Assembly: GCA_913030785.1 (NCBI GenBank)
Contig: CAJWER010000144.1
Span: forward strand, 1 to 7,381
Source: an uncultured Chloroflexota bacterium
Lineage (GTDB): Bacteria > Chloroflexota > Dehalococcoidia > Lucifugimonadales > CAJWER01
Length of the DNA: 7,381 nt
Direction: 5' to 3'
Under the pieces are notes generated by a model, which saw only the letters and a program-made list of their open reading frames with translations, did not search any database and was not told the DNA's origin. Position 1 is the first letter of the stretch. Each line of letters starts with the position of its first letter. The translations under genes and the position numbers were made by a program. Below are positions 1-6,376 of the stretch, one piece after another.

Positions 1-278
1 AGGTTCTCCCAGTAGTTCGTCCGATCAGAGGTGGTCGAGCCGTTGACCGAGCCCCCTGCCTTTTGTAGAGGGTTGAAGAAGAGCTCGTTGTGGTGTTCGG
101 AGCCCTCGAACATGACATGTTCGAATAGATGGGCAAACCCGGTACGTCCTGGCTCCTCGTCCTTCGATCCGACGTGGTACCAGACGTTCACGGCGACGAG
201 GGGCAGAGAGTGATCCTCGTGGATAATCACGTCCAGGCCATTGGATAGCGTGATCTTTTCGTGGGAAATAGAAATCAT
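1..278 (-). CDS. M16 family zinc peptidase (insulinase/PqqL-like), N-terminal part
   Basis: This reading frame is open from an ATG at 276-278 to the window's left edge (92 full codons), so it is the 5' part of a larger gene. The protein begins MISISHEKITLSNGLDV and continues with a first strand rich in V/I. Residues 50-54 read HLFEH, the inverted zinc motif HxxEH of M16 metallopeptidases, followed by VMFEGSEHH. Downstream, GGSVNGSTTSDRTNYWE fits the family's usual G-x-x-N-A-x-T-x-x-D-x-T-x-Y stretch, with S in place of A. Family members are usually 400-450 or 800-900 residues long and cleave peptides using zinc bound by the two His and a distal Glu, which lies outside the window. The start is set by GGAG five bases upstream of the ATG. 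No signal peptide is visible, so cytoplasmic action is likely. The gene is divergent from ftsH. The family call is firm; the substrate is unknown. Confidence 0.88.
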   Translation of the reverse strand, partial: MISISHEKITLSNGLDVIIHEDHSLPLVAVNVWYHVGSKDEEPGRTGFAHLFEHVMFEGSEHHNELFFNPLQKAGGSVNGSTTSDRTNYWEN

Positions 279-317
279 TGGTGCTCCGGTCCATTGGGGC
301 GAATTGGGCTGAAGTTG

Positions 318-345
318 AGTATATCACCAGAAGCTCACCGGTCAG
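318..345 (-). promoter_or_regulatory. Candidate sigma-70 type promoter of the M16 peptidase gene
   Basis: Read on the minus strand, a -10 hexamer TATACT (318-323) is preceded by TG and one base, giving an extended -10. Sixteen bases further upstream lies CTGACC (340-345), which matches TTGACA at four of six positions. Transcription would start near 311, leaving a leader of about 33 bases before the ATG at 278, with GGAG inside it. This was judged by eye from consensus matching. Confidence 0.45.
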
Positions 346-518
346 GGGGACAATGGAGCGGCATCTGCGCTGGCCCGGGCGGCATCAAAACTGTCGAGAG
401 TGGTGAGTCGGTAACCCATGGGGCGGTTTGCGCGTTACACACAATGAGGGCGTTCTGCTCGTTCGAGAACCCTAGACGCGACCGGCGCGTAGACCTCTGG
501 CGCCGCGTAGTGTAGTGC

Positions 519-543
519 GTACGAATGCCAGATGGCAGCGTAC
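519..543. promoter_or_regulatory. Imperfect dyad at the ftsH promoter, candidate operator
   Basis: GTACG (519-523) is inverted as CGTAC (539-543), and inside it GCCA (527-530) is inverted as TGGC (533-536). The two nested symmetries are offset by half a base (three bases between left arms, two between right arms). The dyad covers the place where a -35 element for the extended -10 at 554-562 would sit, a typical site for a repressor or an activator that replaces a poor -35. It does not match CIRCE or another operator I know. A functional role is inference. Confidence 0.3.
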
Positions 544-553
544 ACGTGGGCCA

Positions 554-562
554 TGTTATGAT
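554..562 (+). promoter_or_regulatory. ftsH: Candidate extended -10 promoter of ftsH
   Basis: TG, one base, then TATGAT (557-562) forms an extended -10 element. The expected -35 position holds no good TTGACA match (GGCAGC at 534-539), which is tolerable for extended -10 promoters or points to an activator. The predicted start near 569 gives a leader of about 56 bases. The ribosome binding site GGAG (616-619) sits five bases before the ATG. Confidence 0.42.
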
Positions 563-624
563 GTACTGGTATTTTCGCCGCCTGAGCAGCGTCGCCAAGC
601 TGTCATGATTCGTGTGGAGCACCA

Positions 625-2499
625 ATGAATTCACGGTGGATGCGCAACGGCTTTGTCTATCTGCTGATAGTACTGGCTGTGGTCGCCATTCTTTTCACGC
701 TATTTTCAGACGTCAGCGACTCTCGCGAGGTCCCGATTGACGAGGTCATTTCGATGGCCAAGCGTGGCCAGATCGAGACGATAGAGGTTCATGGCGACGG
801 CCTCACGGTCATTACTACCAGACAAGAGACCCTCACATCTCGCAAGGAGCCGGGTTCGAGCGTGGTCGAGATGCTGCAGAACTCCGGGATCGACCCGGTG
901 GCCAGCAACATGAGCATCATCGTGAAGGGGTCCAGTGGCCTCGGCAGCCTCTTTGGGATACTGCTCAACTTTCTGCCTCTAGTCTTCTTTGGCGCGGTTC
1001 TCCTGTTCATGATGAGGCAGGCCCAGGGCAACAGTAACCAGACATTCAGCTTTGGTCGTAGCCGCGCACGGATGCTCGTAGGCAACCAGCCGTCCGTCAG
1101 TTTTGCAGACGTGGCGGGAGCAGACGAGGCAAAAGAGGAGCTTGAGGAGGTCGTCGAATTCCTCAAGTATCCAGATCGCTTCTTGACTCTTGGTGCGCGG
1201 ATCCCGCGCGGCGTGCTCCTGGTAGGCTCTCCAGGGACGGGCAAGACGCTTTTGGCCCGCGCCGTCTCTGGCGAGGCAGGCGTCCCGTTCTTCTCGATCA
1301 GCGGTAGCGAGTTTGTTGAGATGTTCGTAGGTGTTGGCGCATCACGTGTCAGGGACCTATTTGACCAGGCCAAGCGCAACGCCCCGTGTATCGTTTTCAT
1401 CGATGAGATCGACGCCGTTGGAAGACATCGCGGCGCTGGACTTGGCGGTGGTCATGACGAGCGCGAGCAGACCCTTAACCAGATTCTCGTAGAAATGGAC
1501 GGATTTGAAACCAGCAATAACGTCATTGTCCTGGCATCAACCAACCGTCCCGACATCCTAGACCCCGCGTTGCTGCGCCCGGGCCGCTTCGACCGACGCG
1601 TGACCCTCGACCTGCCCGATATCAAGGGCCGCGCGGCCATCTTGAAGGTTCATTCCAAGGGAAAACCCCTCGCTGAGGACGTGGACCTGCAGGCTATCTC
1701 GAAGCTTACCACCGGCTTCAGCGGTGCCGATCTCAATAACCTGGTGAACGAGGCTGCCATTCTCGCAGCCCGCAGGAGCAAGACCGAGATAGGCGCCTCC
1801 GAGTTCGCCGAGTCGGTGGACCGCGTGATGCTGGGGCCGATCAGGCGCTCTCGTATCTCGACCGAACATGAGCAGGAGATCACCGCGTACCACGAAGCTG
1901 GACATGCGATTGTGGGACACCTGCTGGAACATGCAGACCCGATTGCCAAGGTGACCATTCTTTCCCGCGGCGCAACAGGCGGTCATACCCGGTCCCTCCC
2001 AGAAGAGGATAGGCGGTACTGGACCCTGAACCAGTTCAAGGACATGATGGCCATGGCCATGGGCGGCAGGGTAGCCGAGCTGAGCCAGTTTGGTGAGGGC
2101 GAGATTACGACCGGCGCGAGCAACGACTTGGAAAATGCCACCAACATGGCTCGCACCATGGTCACGCGCTACGGAATGAGCGAAAAACTAGGCCCGAGGA
2201 CCTTTGGCAAGCGGGAACAGATGGTTTTCCTGGGCCGCGAAATTTCGGAACAGAGGGACTATAGCGATAAAGTCGCCGAGACCATCGACGACGAGGTGTA
2301 CTCTCTCGTGGGCGAAGCCTACCAGAGGGCCAGGGATGTTCTCTCCAACAACAAGACAGAGTTTGGTCAGCTGGCCAAGTATCTGCTCGAACACGAGACC
2401 GCCGAGGGGGACGTGATCAAAGCTTTGTTTAATCAGCCGCCGCCGCCCGACGACGGCCCGACCCCCACTGCGGACCCGGAGCCCTCTCCCGCGGTCTAA
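625..2499 (+). CDS. ftsH: ATP-dependent zinc metalloprotease FtsH
   Basis: This is a complete 624-residue FtsH, a usual length. It is a membrane-anchored hexameric AAA+ protease that extracts and degrades damaged membrane proteins and selected cytosolic regulators. The order is: transmembrane helix 1 at about 9-28; extracytoplasmic domain to about 105; transmembrane helix 2 at about 108-130; AAA+ domain with Walker A GSPGTGKT (201-208), pore motif FVGVG (234-238), Walker B IVFIDE (256-261) and the second region of homology with arginine fingers R318 and R321; then the M41 peptidase domain with HEAGH (423-427) and third zinc ligand D501 in TTGASNDLENAT. All catalytic residues are present, so it should be active. 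Walker A has S where many homologues have P. The tail (604-624) is rich in Pro and acidic residues and probably disordered. The ATG at 625 is supported by GGAG five bases upstream. The gene appears monocistronic. Confidence 0.98.
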   Translation: MNSRWMRNGFVYLLIVLAVVAILFTLFSDVSDSREVPIDEVISMAKRGQIETIEVHGDGLTVITTRQETLTSRKEPGSSVVEMLQNSGIDPVASNMSIIVKGSSGLGSLFGILLNFLPLVFFGAVLLFMMRQAQGNSNQTFSFGRSRARMLVGNQPSVSFADVAGADEAKEELEEVVEFLKYPDRFLTLGARIPRGVLLVGSPGTGKTLLARAVSGEAGVPFFSISGSEFVEMFVGVGASRVRDLFDQAKRNAPCIVFIDEIDAVGRHRGAGLGGGHDEREQTLNQILVEMDGFETSNNVIVLASTNRPDILDPALLRPGRFDRRVTLDLPDIKGRAAILKVHSKGKPLAEDVDLQAISKLTTGFSGADLNNLVNEAAILAARRSKTEIGASEFAESVDRVMLGPIRRSRISTEHEQEITAYHEAGHAIVGHLLEHADPIAKVTILSRGATGGHTRSLPEEDRRYWTLNQFKDMMAMAMGGRVAELSQFGEGEITTGASNDLENATNMARTMVTRYGMSEKLGPRTFGKREQMVFLGREISEQRDYSDKVAETIDDEVYSLVGEAYQRARDVLSNNKTEFGQLAKYLLEHETAEGDVIKALFNQPPPPDDGPTPTADPEPSPAV

Positions 2500-2605
2500 T
2501 CTCTCGGCGTCCACGGCTCGGAGACGCGGCACGCCCATCTCCTCGACGAATCTTGCTTGATACCCGTCAGGCGCCGCAACACGGCCCAAACCCGGCCGCT
2601 GCTCA

Positions 2606-2653
2606 CCGGAGCGAAAATCCTTCGCCCCGCTCACTCTGAGCCCGTCGAAGGGT
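2606..2653 (+). repeat. REP-like hairpin repeat, copy 1
   Basis: The unit starts CCGGAGCGAA and ends TGAGCCCGTCGAAGGGT. It folds as a two-part hairpin: outer stem CCTTCG (2619-2624) with CGAAGG (2646-2651), a symmetric four-by-four internal loop, then inner stem GCTCA (2629-2633) with TGAGC (2637-2641) around a 3-base loop. A degraded relative lies at 2778-2821. From memory, repeats of the CCTTCGACRRGCTCAG type are widespread between genes in several environmental bacterial lineages; no search was possible here. Confidence 0.6.
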
Positions 2654-2711
2654 CATGCCCCAACAACAAATGCGGACAGCGGACGCGCTGGTACTGGGTT
2701 GAAGGGGGTGT

Positions 2712-2733
2712 GCAGGGGGGCATGCCCCCCTGC
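2712..2733. repeat. Perfect 22-bp GC-rich palindrome
   Basis: GCAGGGGGGCA is followed directly by its own reverse complement, giving a perfect palindrome without a spacer. The flanks add several G-T wobble pairs, so the RNA hairpin would be somewhat longer, with its loop opened from the central bases. It contains runs of six G and six C. It could stop transcription from either side, but no T-run follows on either strand. It could also be part of the dispersed repeat cluster. Confidence 0.65.
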
Positions 2734-2745
2734 GTGAGTGCGATG

Positions 2746-2760
2746 GGCTCACCATGAGCC
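2746..2760. repeat. Short hairpin sharing the GCTCA-N3-TGAGC core
   Basis: GGCTCA (2746-2751) pairs with TGAGCC (2755-2760) around the loop CCA. Its core repeats the inner stem of copy 1 at 2629-2641, and a third, wobble-paired version lies at 2795-2807. The loops differ (CTC, CCA, CCC) while the stems are kept, which suggests a structured repeat unit. Confidence 0.5.
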
Positions 2761-2777
2761 AAGAACCACGCTGTCCT

Positions 2778-2821
2778 CCGGAGCGAAGAATCCCGCTTGC
2801 CCTGAGCCCGCTGCTCAAGGT
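2778..2821 (+). repeat. REP-like repeat, degraded copy 2
   Basis: It starts with the same ten bases as copy 1 (CCGGAGCGAA) and keeps CTGAGCCCG, but the inner stem is GCTTG with TGAGC (two wobble pairs). The outer stem is broken by changes and an insertion (CTGCTCAAGG in place of TCGAAGG). It has the same orientation as copy 1, about 172 bases downstream. It looks like an older copy that has lost its pairing. Confidence 0.5.
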
Positions 2822-2828
2822 TTCCACA

Positions 2829-2860
2829 CGTCTGCTAGCAATCCAGGACGCTAGCAGACG
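2829..2860. terminator. 11-bp perfect inverted repeat, possible bidirectional terminator
   Basis: CGTCTGCTAGC (2829-2839) is perfectly inverted as GCTAGCAGACG (2850-2860) around a 10-base loop. It lies 45 bases past the stop codon of the minus-strand aminotransferase gene and in the path of transcription from ftsH, where a shared terminator is expected. Neither strand shows a T-run after the stem, so intrinsic termination would be weak. A repeat element or protein binding site are the alternatives. Confidence 0.4.
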
Positions 2861-2905
2861 CGCCCTCATCCTGCGGCAAAGGGAACCGAACCGGTAACTG
2901 CGGGT

Positions 2906-4009
2906 CTAGCGCGCGGCTCCCGCCGGGGCGAACCCCAGCTTTGGCAGTGATGCGGCCAGGGCATCCAACACCCCTCGAATGTCGTCGGATGTGGTCTTGC
3001 CCATGTGCCCAATGCGGAAGATCTTGCCGTCAACCGGCCCTTGACCACCGCCTAGCACCACATTGTGATCTTCTCTCACAATCCGCAAGAGATCTGAGGC
3101 GACAACACCCTCTGGGATGGACACCGCAGTCACCGTGTTTGATGCGTAGCGTTCGTCGGGGAATAGGGACAGCCCCAAATCCTTGATGCCCTCGCGGGTC
3201 ATTTCGGCGATCCGAGCATGCCGAGCGAAAAGGGCGTCGATCCCCTCTTCTTGAAGCTGTGCTATCGCCAAATCCAGGGCGTAGTAGATCGAGACCGCAG
3301 GTGTGTACGGCGGCTGGCCCTTCTCGTAGTAACTACGGTACTGGGCGAGGTCCAGGTAGAACTTGGGCATCTTGGCCGACGCGTGCGCCTCCCATGCCCT
3401 TTCGCTGAAGCTGATGAACGCCAGTCCCGGAGGCAGCATCCAGCCCTTCTGCGAGGCCGTGGCGACAACGTCGCATCCCCAGGCGTCGGTTTGCAACGGG
3501 ATCGAGCATACGCTGCTGATGCCATCCACTAGCAACAACTTGTCAAACTCGCCCTTTACGACCGAGGCGATGGCCTCCAGGTCGTTGGTGACACCGGTCG
3601 AGGTCTCGTTGTGGGTGACCATCACGGTCCCGATGCCTGGGTTTGCCTTCAGGGTGTCCCGTAGTGCGTCTATGTCGACCGTGCTACCCCAGGGGAAGTC
3701 GAGCTTGGTAATGTCCGCGCCATATATTCCCGCGATCTGACCGAACCGGTCGCCGAAGGAGCCGATGCTGACGTTGAGCACCTTGTCTCTGGGCGAGAGA
3801 GTGTTGACGATAGCGGCTTCCATCGCGCTGGTGCCGGAGGAGGTCAGGATGTAGAGGTCATTCTTGGTGTCGAACACCTGCTTGACCCCGTCGGTGACGC
3901 GATACAGCAGCTCCTTGAACTGCGGTCCACGGTGGTTCATCATCGGGGTCGCCATCGTCGCGAGGATGTCTTCGGGCACGGGGATTGGCCCAGGTATTCG
4001 CAGGTTCAT
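2906..4009 (-). CDS. Class V PLP-dependent aminotransferase, alanine/serine-glyoxylate type
   Basis: This complete 367-residue protein is of the fold-type I, class V aminotransferase family that includes alanine-glyoxylate, serine-pyruvate and serine-glyoxylate aminotransferases. It should move an amino group from alanine or serine to glyoxylate or pyruvate in the cytoplasm using pyridoxal phosphate. The N-terminus reads MNLRIPGPIPVPEDIL and MMNHRGPQF (23-31), typical of the family. SGTSAMEAA (58-66) binds the cofactor phosphate, HNETSTG (133-139) and D162 in VDGISS contact the ring, K188 in ASQKGW forms the Schiff base, and R332 in FRIGHMG should hold the substrate carboxylate. All key residues are present. 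The ATG is supported by GGAGG six bases upstream. The exact substrate pair cannot be read from sequence; a phosphoserine-type or ureidoglycine-glyoxylate role is possible. No serA or glycolate gene lies in the window to decide it. It may also be reached by read-through from tyrS. Confidence 0.93.
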   Translation of the reverse strand: MNLRIPGPIPVPEDILATMATPMMNHRGPQFKELLYRVTDGVKQVFDTKNDLYILTSSGTSAMEAAIVNTLSPRDKVLNVSIGSFGDRFGQIAGIYGADITKLDFPWGSTVDIDALRDTLKANPGIGTVMVTHNETSTGVTNDLEAIASVVKGEFDKLLLVDGISSVCSIPLQTDAWGCDVVATASQKGWMLPPGLAFISFSERAWEAHASAKMPKFYLDLAQYRSYYEKGQPPYTPAVSIYYALDLAIAQLQEEGIDALFARHARIAEMTREGIKDLGLSLFPDERYASNTVTAVSIPEGVVASDLLRIVREDHNVVLGGGQGPVDGKIFRIGHMGKTTSDDIRGVLDALAASLPKLGFAPAGAAR

Positions 4010-4043
4010 CTCTAGCCTCCGGCAAGGTCTTTTCTACGGTGCT

Positions 4044-4071
4044 ATTGTACCGTGCTGAGGGTTGTTGTGAC
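4044..4071 (-). promoter_or_regulatory. Candidate promoter of the aminotransferase gene
   Basis: On the minus strand TACAAT (4044-4049) serves as -10. GTCACA (4066-4071), a four-of-six match to TTGACA, lies 16 bases upstream. The start would be near 4037, giving a leader of about 28 bases containing the GGAGG site. It lies in the 109-bp gap after tyrS, so the aminotransferase can probably be expressed on its own. ACGGT/ACCGT arms (4036-4040 and 4048-4052) overlap the -10 and might be a small operator. Confidence 0.42.
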
Positions 4072-4118
4072 ACCAAGAAGTGTGTTGCGCAGATGGGGAG
4101 GATTGGCAGGGGCGGGTC

Positions 4119-5384
4119 CTATACCGCCTTTGGGGGCCTGGTAGCTCGTATCATACGCCGCCGGCCCACCTGCACGATGGAAGAATCCGCGATAGTCGTT
4201 ACTGGCTCATTCGCTGTTAGGGGCTGGCCGTCCTTCTTGACCGCGCCCTGGTCGATGAGCCTCTTTGCGGCGCTGGAGCTCTCTGCCATGCCCGCACTCA
4301 CCAGGAGGTCGCTAACTCGTTTCCCGTCCAGCGCCTCTGAAATCTTGTAGATCGGTATGTCTTCGGGTAGTTCCCTGCGCTGCACGGTTCGTTCGAAGTG
4401 GTTCCGTGCGCTGCGGGCGGCATCGTCGTCGTGGAACTGCACCACGAGCTCATCCGCAAGTCGCTTCTTTAGCTCCATCGGGTTTACGGAGCCGTCCGCA
4501 AGGCCGTCGCGCAGCTCGATAAGCTCGGCGGTCGGTACGTCGGTCAGGTAGTTGAAGTAGTCGAGGACTGTATTGCGGGTCCGTTCCTCTCCGGTCTTGC
4601 CGTCCTGAGGGTCGGGGTCGGCGCTCTCGTCGGGGAGCGACATTATCTTGCCGTACATGTCGTTTGGCGGCTCATTCATCCCGATGTAGTTGCCCAGGCT
4701 CTTGCCCATGCGTCGAACGCCGTCGGTCCCGACCAGGATTGGCACCAGCAAACATTGCTGCGGTCGCTGGCCCATCATTCGTTGCAGATCGCGGCCGACA
4801 AGCAGGTTGAATTTCTGATCCGTGCCTCCGAACTCCACATCGGACTCGACTGCCACCGAGTCGTAGCCCTGAAGCAAGGGATACAGAAGCTCGGTGATGG
4901 CGATGGGCTGGTTAGCCTTGAAGCGCTTGGCGAAATCCTCTCGGGCCAAGAACTGGGCGACGGTGAATTTGCTCGTGAGCTGAATCACATTGGCCAGGGT
5001 GAAGGGTCCGAACCACTCGCTTTGCATGCGAATCTCGGTTTTGTCCCGGTCGACGATCTTAGAAAACTGCTCCAGGTACGACTCGGCATTCTCAAGAACC
5101 TGCGCTGCCGAGAGCATGGGCCGTAACGCGGACTGGCCACTGGGGTCGCCGATTTGAGCGGTCCAGTCACCGACGATAATGACCACCTGATGGCCGAGTT
5201 CCTGGAGCTGCCTGAGCTTGCGGAGCAGGACTGCGTGCCCGAGGTGCAGGTCCGGAGCGCTGGGGTCGAAGCCCACCTTCAGCCGCAGCGGCCTGCCCGC
5301 GTCCAGGAGTTTCACGAATTCCGACTCGTCTATGGTCTCGGCAACGCCCCGACTAAAAATGCGTTCTTTTTGCGCAGCGTCCAT
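4119..5384 (-). CDS. tyrS: Tyrosyl-tRNA synthetase (TyrZ-like class)
   Basis: This complete 421-residue class I aminoacyl-tRNA synthetase charges tRNA-Tyr with tyrosine in the cytoplasm. The Rossmann catalytic domain holds KVGFDPSAPDLHLGH, with the HIGH motif as HLGH (47-50), GDWTAQIGDPSG (72-83), the tyrosine/tRNA side motif LLYPLLQGYDSV (166-177), GGTDQ (186-190) and the KMSKS equivalent RMGKS (225-229), followed by LGNYIG. This pattern fits the TyrZ branch, as opposed to the KFGKT branch. A C-terminal S4 RNA-binding domain spans about 355-407. Between GKIMSLPDE and YFNYLTDVP there are about 18 extra residues, Asp- and charge-rich, compared with the TyrZ proteins I recall. The ATG at 5384 has GGAGAG ten bases upstream, a rather long spacing, and no other in-frame ATG is near. 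It lies 50 bases after ribF and is probably co-transcribed with it. No T-box leader fits in that gap. Confidence 0.97.
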   Translation of the reverse strand: MDAAQKERIFSRGVAETIDESEFVKLLDAGRPLRLKVGFDPSAPDLHLGHAVLLRKLRQLQELGHQVVIIVGDWTAQIGDPSGQSALRPMLSAAQVLENAESYLEQFSKIVDRDKTEIRMQSEWFGPFTLANVIQLTSKFTVAQFLAREDFAKRFKANQPIAITELLYPLLQGYDSVAVESDVEFGGTDQKFNLLVGRDLQRMMGQRPQQCLLVPILVGTDGVRRMGKSLGNYIGMNEPPNDMYGKIMSLPDESADPDPQDGKTGEERTRNTVLDYFNYLTDVPTAELIELRDGLADGSVNPMELKKRLADELVVQFHDDDAARSARNHFERTVQRRELPEDIPIYKISEALDGKRVSDLLVSAGMAESSSAAKRLIDQGAVKKDGQPLTANEPVTTIADSSIVQVGRRRMIRATRPPKAV

Positions 5385-5434
5385 ATGTTTTTGTCTCTCC
5401 GGGTTGTTCAGTCGCCAGGCGCCTACGACGATAC

Positions 5435-6376
5435 CTACGAGTTGACCGTCCGGCTGCCTTCGAGCGCGGCCCTGGTCTCGGCCACGTCGTTGTCGATCTG
5501 CCGCTGAAGCCCCTCGACGGTGTCGAATTTCAACTCGTCTCGCAGTCGACGCACGAAATCGAGCCGCACTTCGCGGCCGTACAGGTCGCCTTCAAACTCC
5601 ATCAGGTGCGCCTCGATCGAGTGACCGCTGCCCTCAAACGTCGGATTGAATCCGATGCTGGTGGCGGCCTTATAGCGCTCGCCTTCGACTTTCGCCCAGG
5701 CGGCGTATATGCCGTCCCTAGGCACTATCGCGTCTCCGGGCACGCTCAGGTTTGCAGTAGCAAATCCCAGGCCTCTGCCGCGGCCATGGCCCCTGACGAC
5801 GGTGCCGGCCAGCGAGTACTCGCGCCCGAGCATGACCGTCGCGCGGGCCATGTCGCCCTCCGCAATGGCCTCTCGGATGGACGTGCTTTTGACGACCGGC
5901 CCCTCTCCGGATCGGAGGGGCTCAATCATTTCTACGAAAAATCCCATCTCCTGACCCAGGGCCGCAAGCGTCGTCCCGTCGCCCTCACGTTTGTGGCCCA
6001 TGGCGAAGTCGGGACCCACCACGAGCCCGGTCATGTGAACATGCTCTTTCAAAAGAACCGCGAACTCGCGTGCGGTGAGTGTGGATAGCGTCTTGTCGAA
6101 TGAGACCGGGATCACCAGGTCGACGCCCGTCTCCCTGAGGAGCGCGACGCGTTCGGCGATGGTGGTCAGAAGCATAGGTGCGACGTCGGGATGCAGCACC
6201 CCCCGCGGGTGGTCTGCGAATGTGATGACGACGGAGGTGAGCTTGTGGCGATCCGCCTCTGATTTCAGGCGAGACAGCAGATGACGGTGTCCACGATGGA
6301 CGCCGTCGAAGACTCCGATTGTGAGCGCGGAGTTCCCTGCGGGGCTGTGCAATTGGAGCTGGTCTGTGATTTTCAT
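5435..6376 (-). CDS. ribF: Bifunctional riboflavin kinase / FMN adenylyltransferase
   Basis: This complete 313-residue RibF is of usual length. It phosphorylates riboflavin to FMN and then adenylylates FMN to FAD in the cytoplasm. The N-terminal nucleotidyltransferase domain shows GVFDGVHRGH (21-30), VVGPDFAMGHKREGD (119-133) and STSIREAI (164-171). The C-terminal riboflavin kinase domain shows GHGRGRGLGFATANL (196-210), DGIYAAW (221-227), IGFNPTFEG (241-249) and EAHLMEFEGDLYG (255-267). In the usual LGFPTAN motif the Pro is Ala here, while the Thr and Asn that serve Mg-ATP binding remain. HLLDF is HLMEF. Both domains should work. The ATG at 6376 is the only candidate that keeps the motif spacing, since upstream the frame meets a TAG with no other start. 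No purine-rich ribosome binding site precedes it. It is first in a likely ribF-tyrS unit. Confidence 0.96.
   Translation of the reverse strand: MKITDQLQLHSPAGNSALTIGVFDGVHRGHRHLLSRLKSEADRHKLTSVVITFADHPRGVLHPDVAPMLLTTIAERVALLRETGVDLVIPVSFDKTLSTLTAREFAVLLKEHVHMTGLVVGPDFAMGHKREGDGTTLAALGQEMGFFVEMIEPLRSGEGPVVKSTSIREAIAEGDMARATVMLGREYSLAGTVVRGHGRGRGLGFATANLSVPGDAIVPRDGIYAAWAKVEGERYKAATSIGFNPTFEGSGHSIEAHLMEFEGDLYGREVRLDFVRRLRDELKFDTVEGLQRQIDNDVAETRAALEGSRTVNS

Larger units (their letters stand above)
279..624. other. Divergent intergenic region between M16 peptidase gene and ftsH
   Basis: This 346-bp gap separates two divergent genes and holds a candidate promoter for each, near its two ends. The middle (about 346-518) shows no credible gene: open frames there are short, lack ribosome binding sites and resemble no family I know. 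I find no tRNA T-arm and no recognisable riboswitch core. A weak stem, GTTCT (452-456) with AGAAC (466-470), and near-duplicated GCGCGTAG / GCCGCGTAG segments (485-510) are the only small structures seen. The length allows room for regulator binding sites or a small RNA, but nothing in the sequence proves either. Confidence 0.6.
2500..2905. other. Palindrome-rich intergenic region between convergent genes
   Basis: This 406-bp stretch lies between the 3' ends of ftsH and the aminotransferase gene. I see no gene in it. The open frames that cross it read through repeats and give low-complexity Arg/Ser-rich translations. It holds, in order, a weak stem just after the ftsH stop (GCGTC 2507-2511 with GACGC 2523-2527), a REP-like hairpin repeat, a perfect GC-rich palindrome, a second small hairpin, a degraded second repeat copy and an 11-bp inverted repeat. 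No stem is followed by a T-run, so any terminator here would be of an unorthodox or Rho-dependent kind. Mosaic palindromes between convergent genes are typical of REP/MITE-like dispersed repeats. Confidence 0.7.

Noticed and set aside
335..634. Minus-strand open frame of 99 residues across the divergent gap
   Set aside because: It would cover both the ftsH promoter and its start. No family resemblance, and no credible ribosome binding site was seen.
789..1400. 203-residue minus-strand open frame antisense to ftsH
   Set aside because: It lies opposite the conserved AAA+ region, has a low-complexity Arg/Ser/Pro translation and no ribosome binding site.
2188..2869. Minus-strand open frames crossing the ftsH end and the repeat region
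   Set aside because: One is antisense to ftsH. The other reads through the repeats (TLRRAQSERG-type translation), a common artefact of intergenic repeats.
5385..5434. T-box or attenuator leader for tyrS
   Set aside because: The gap after ribF is only 50 bases and lacks the T-box bulge sequence and a terminator stem.
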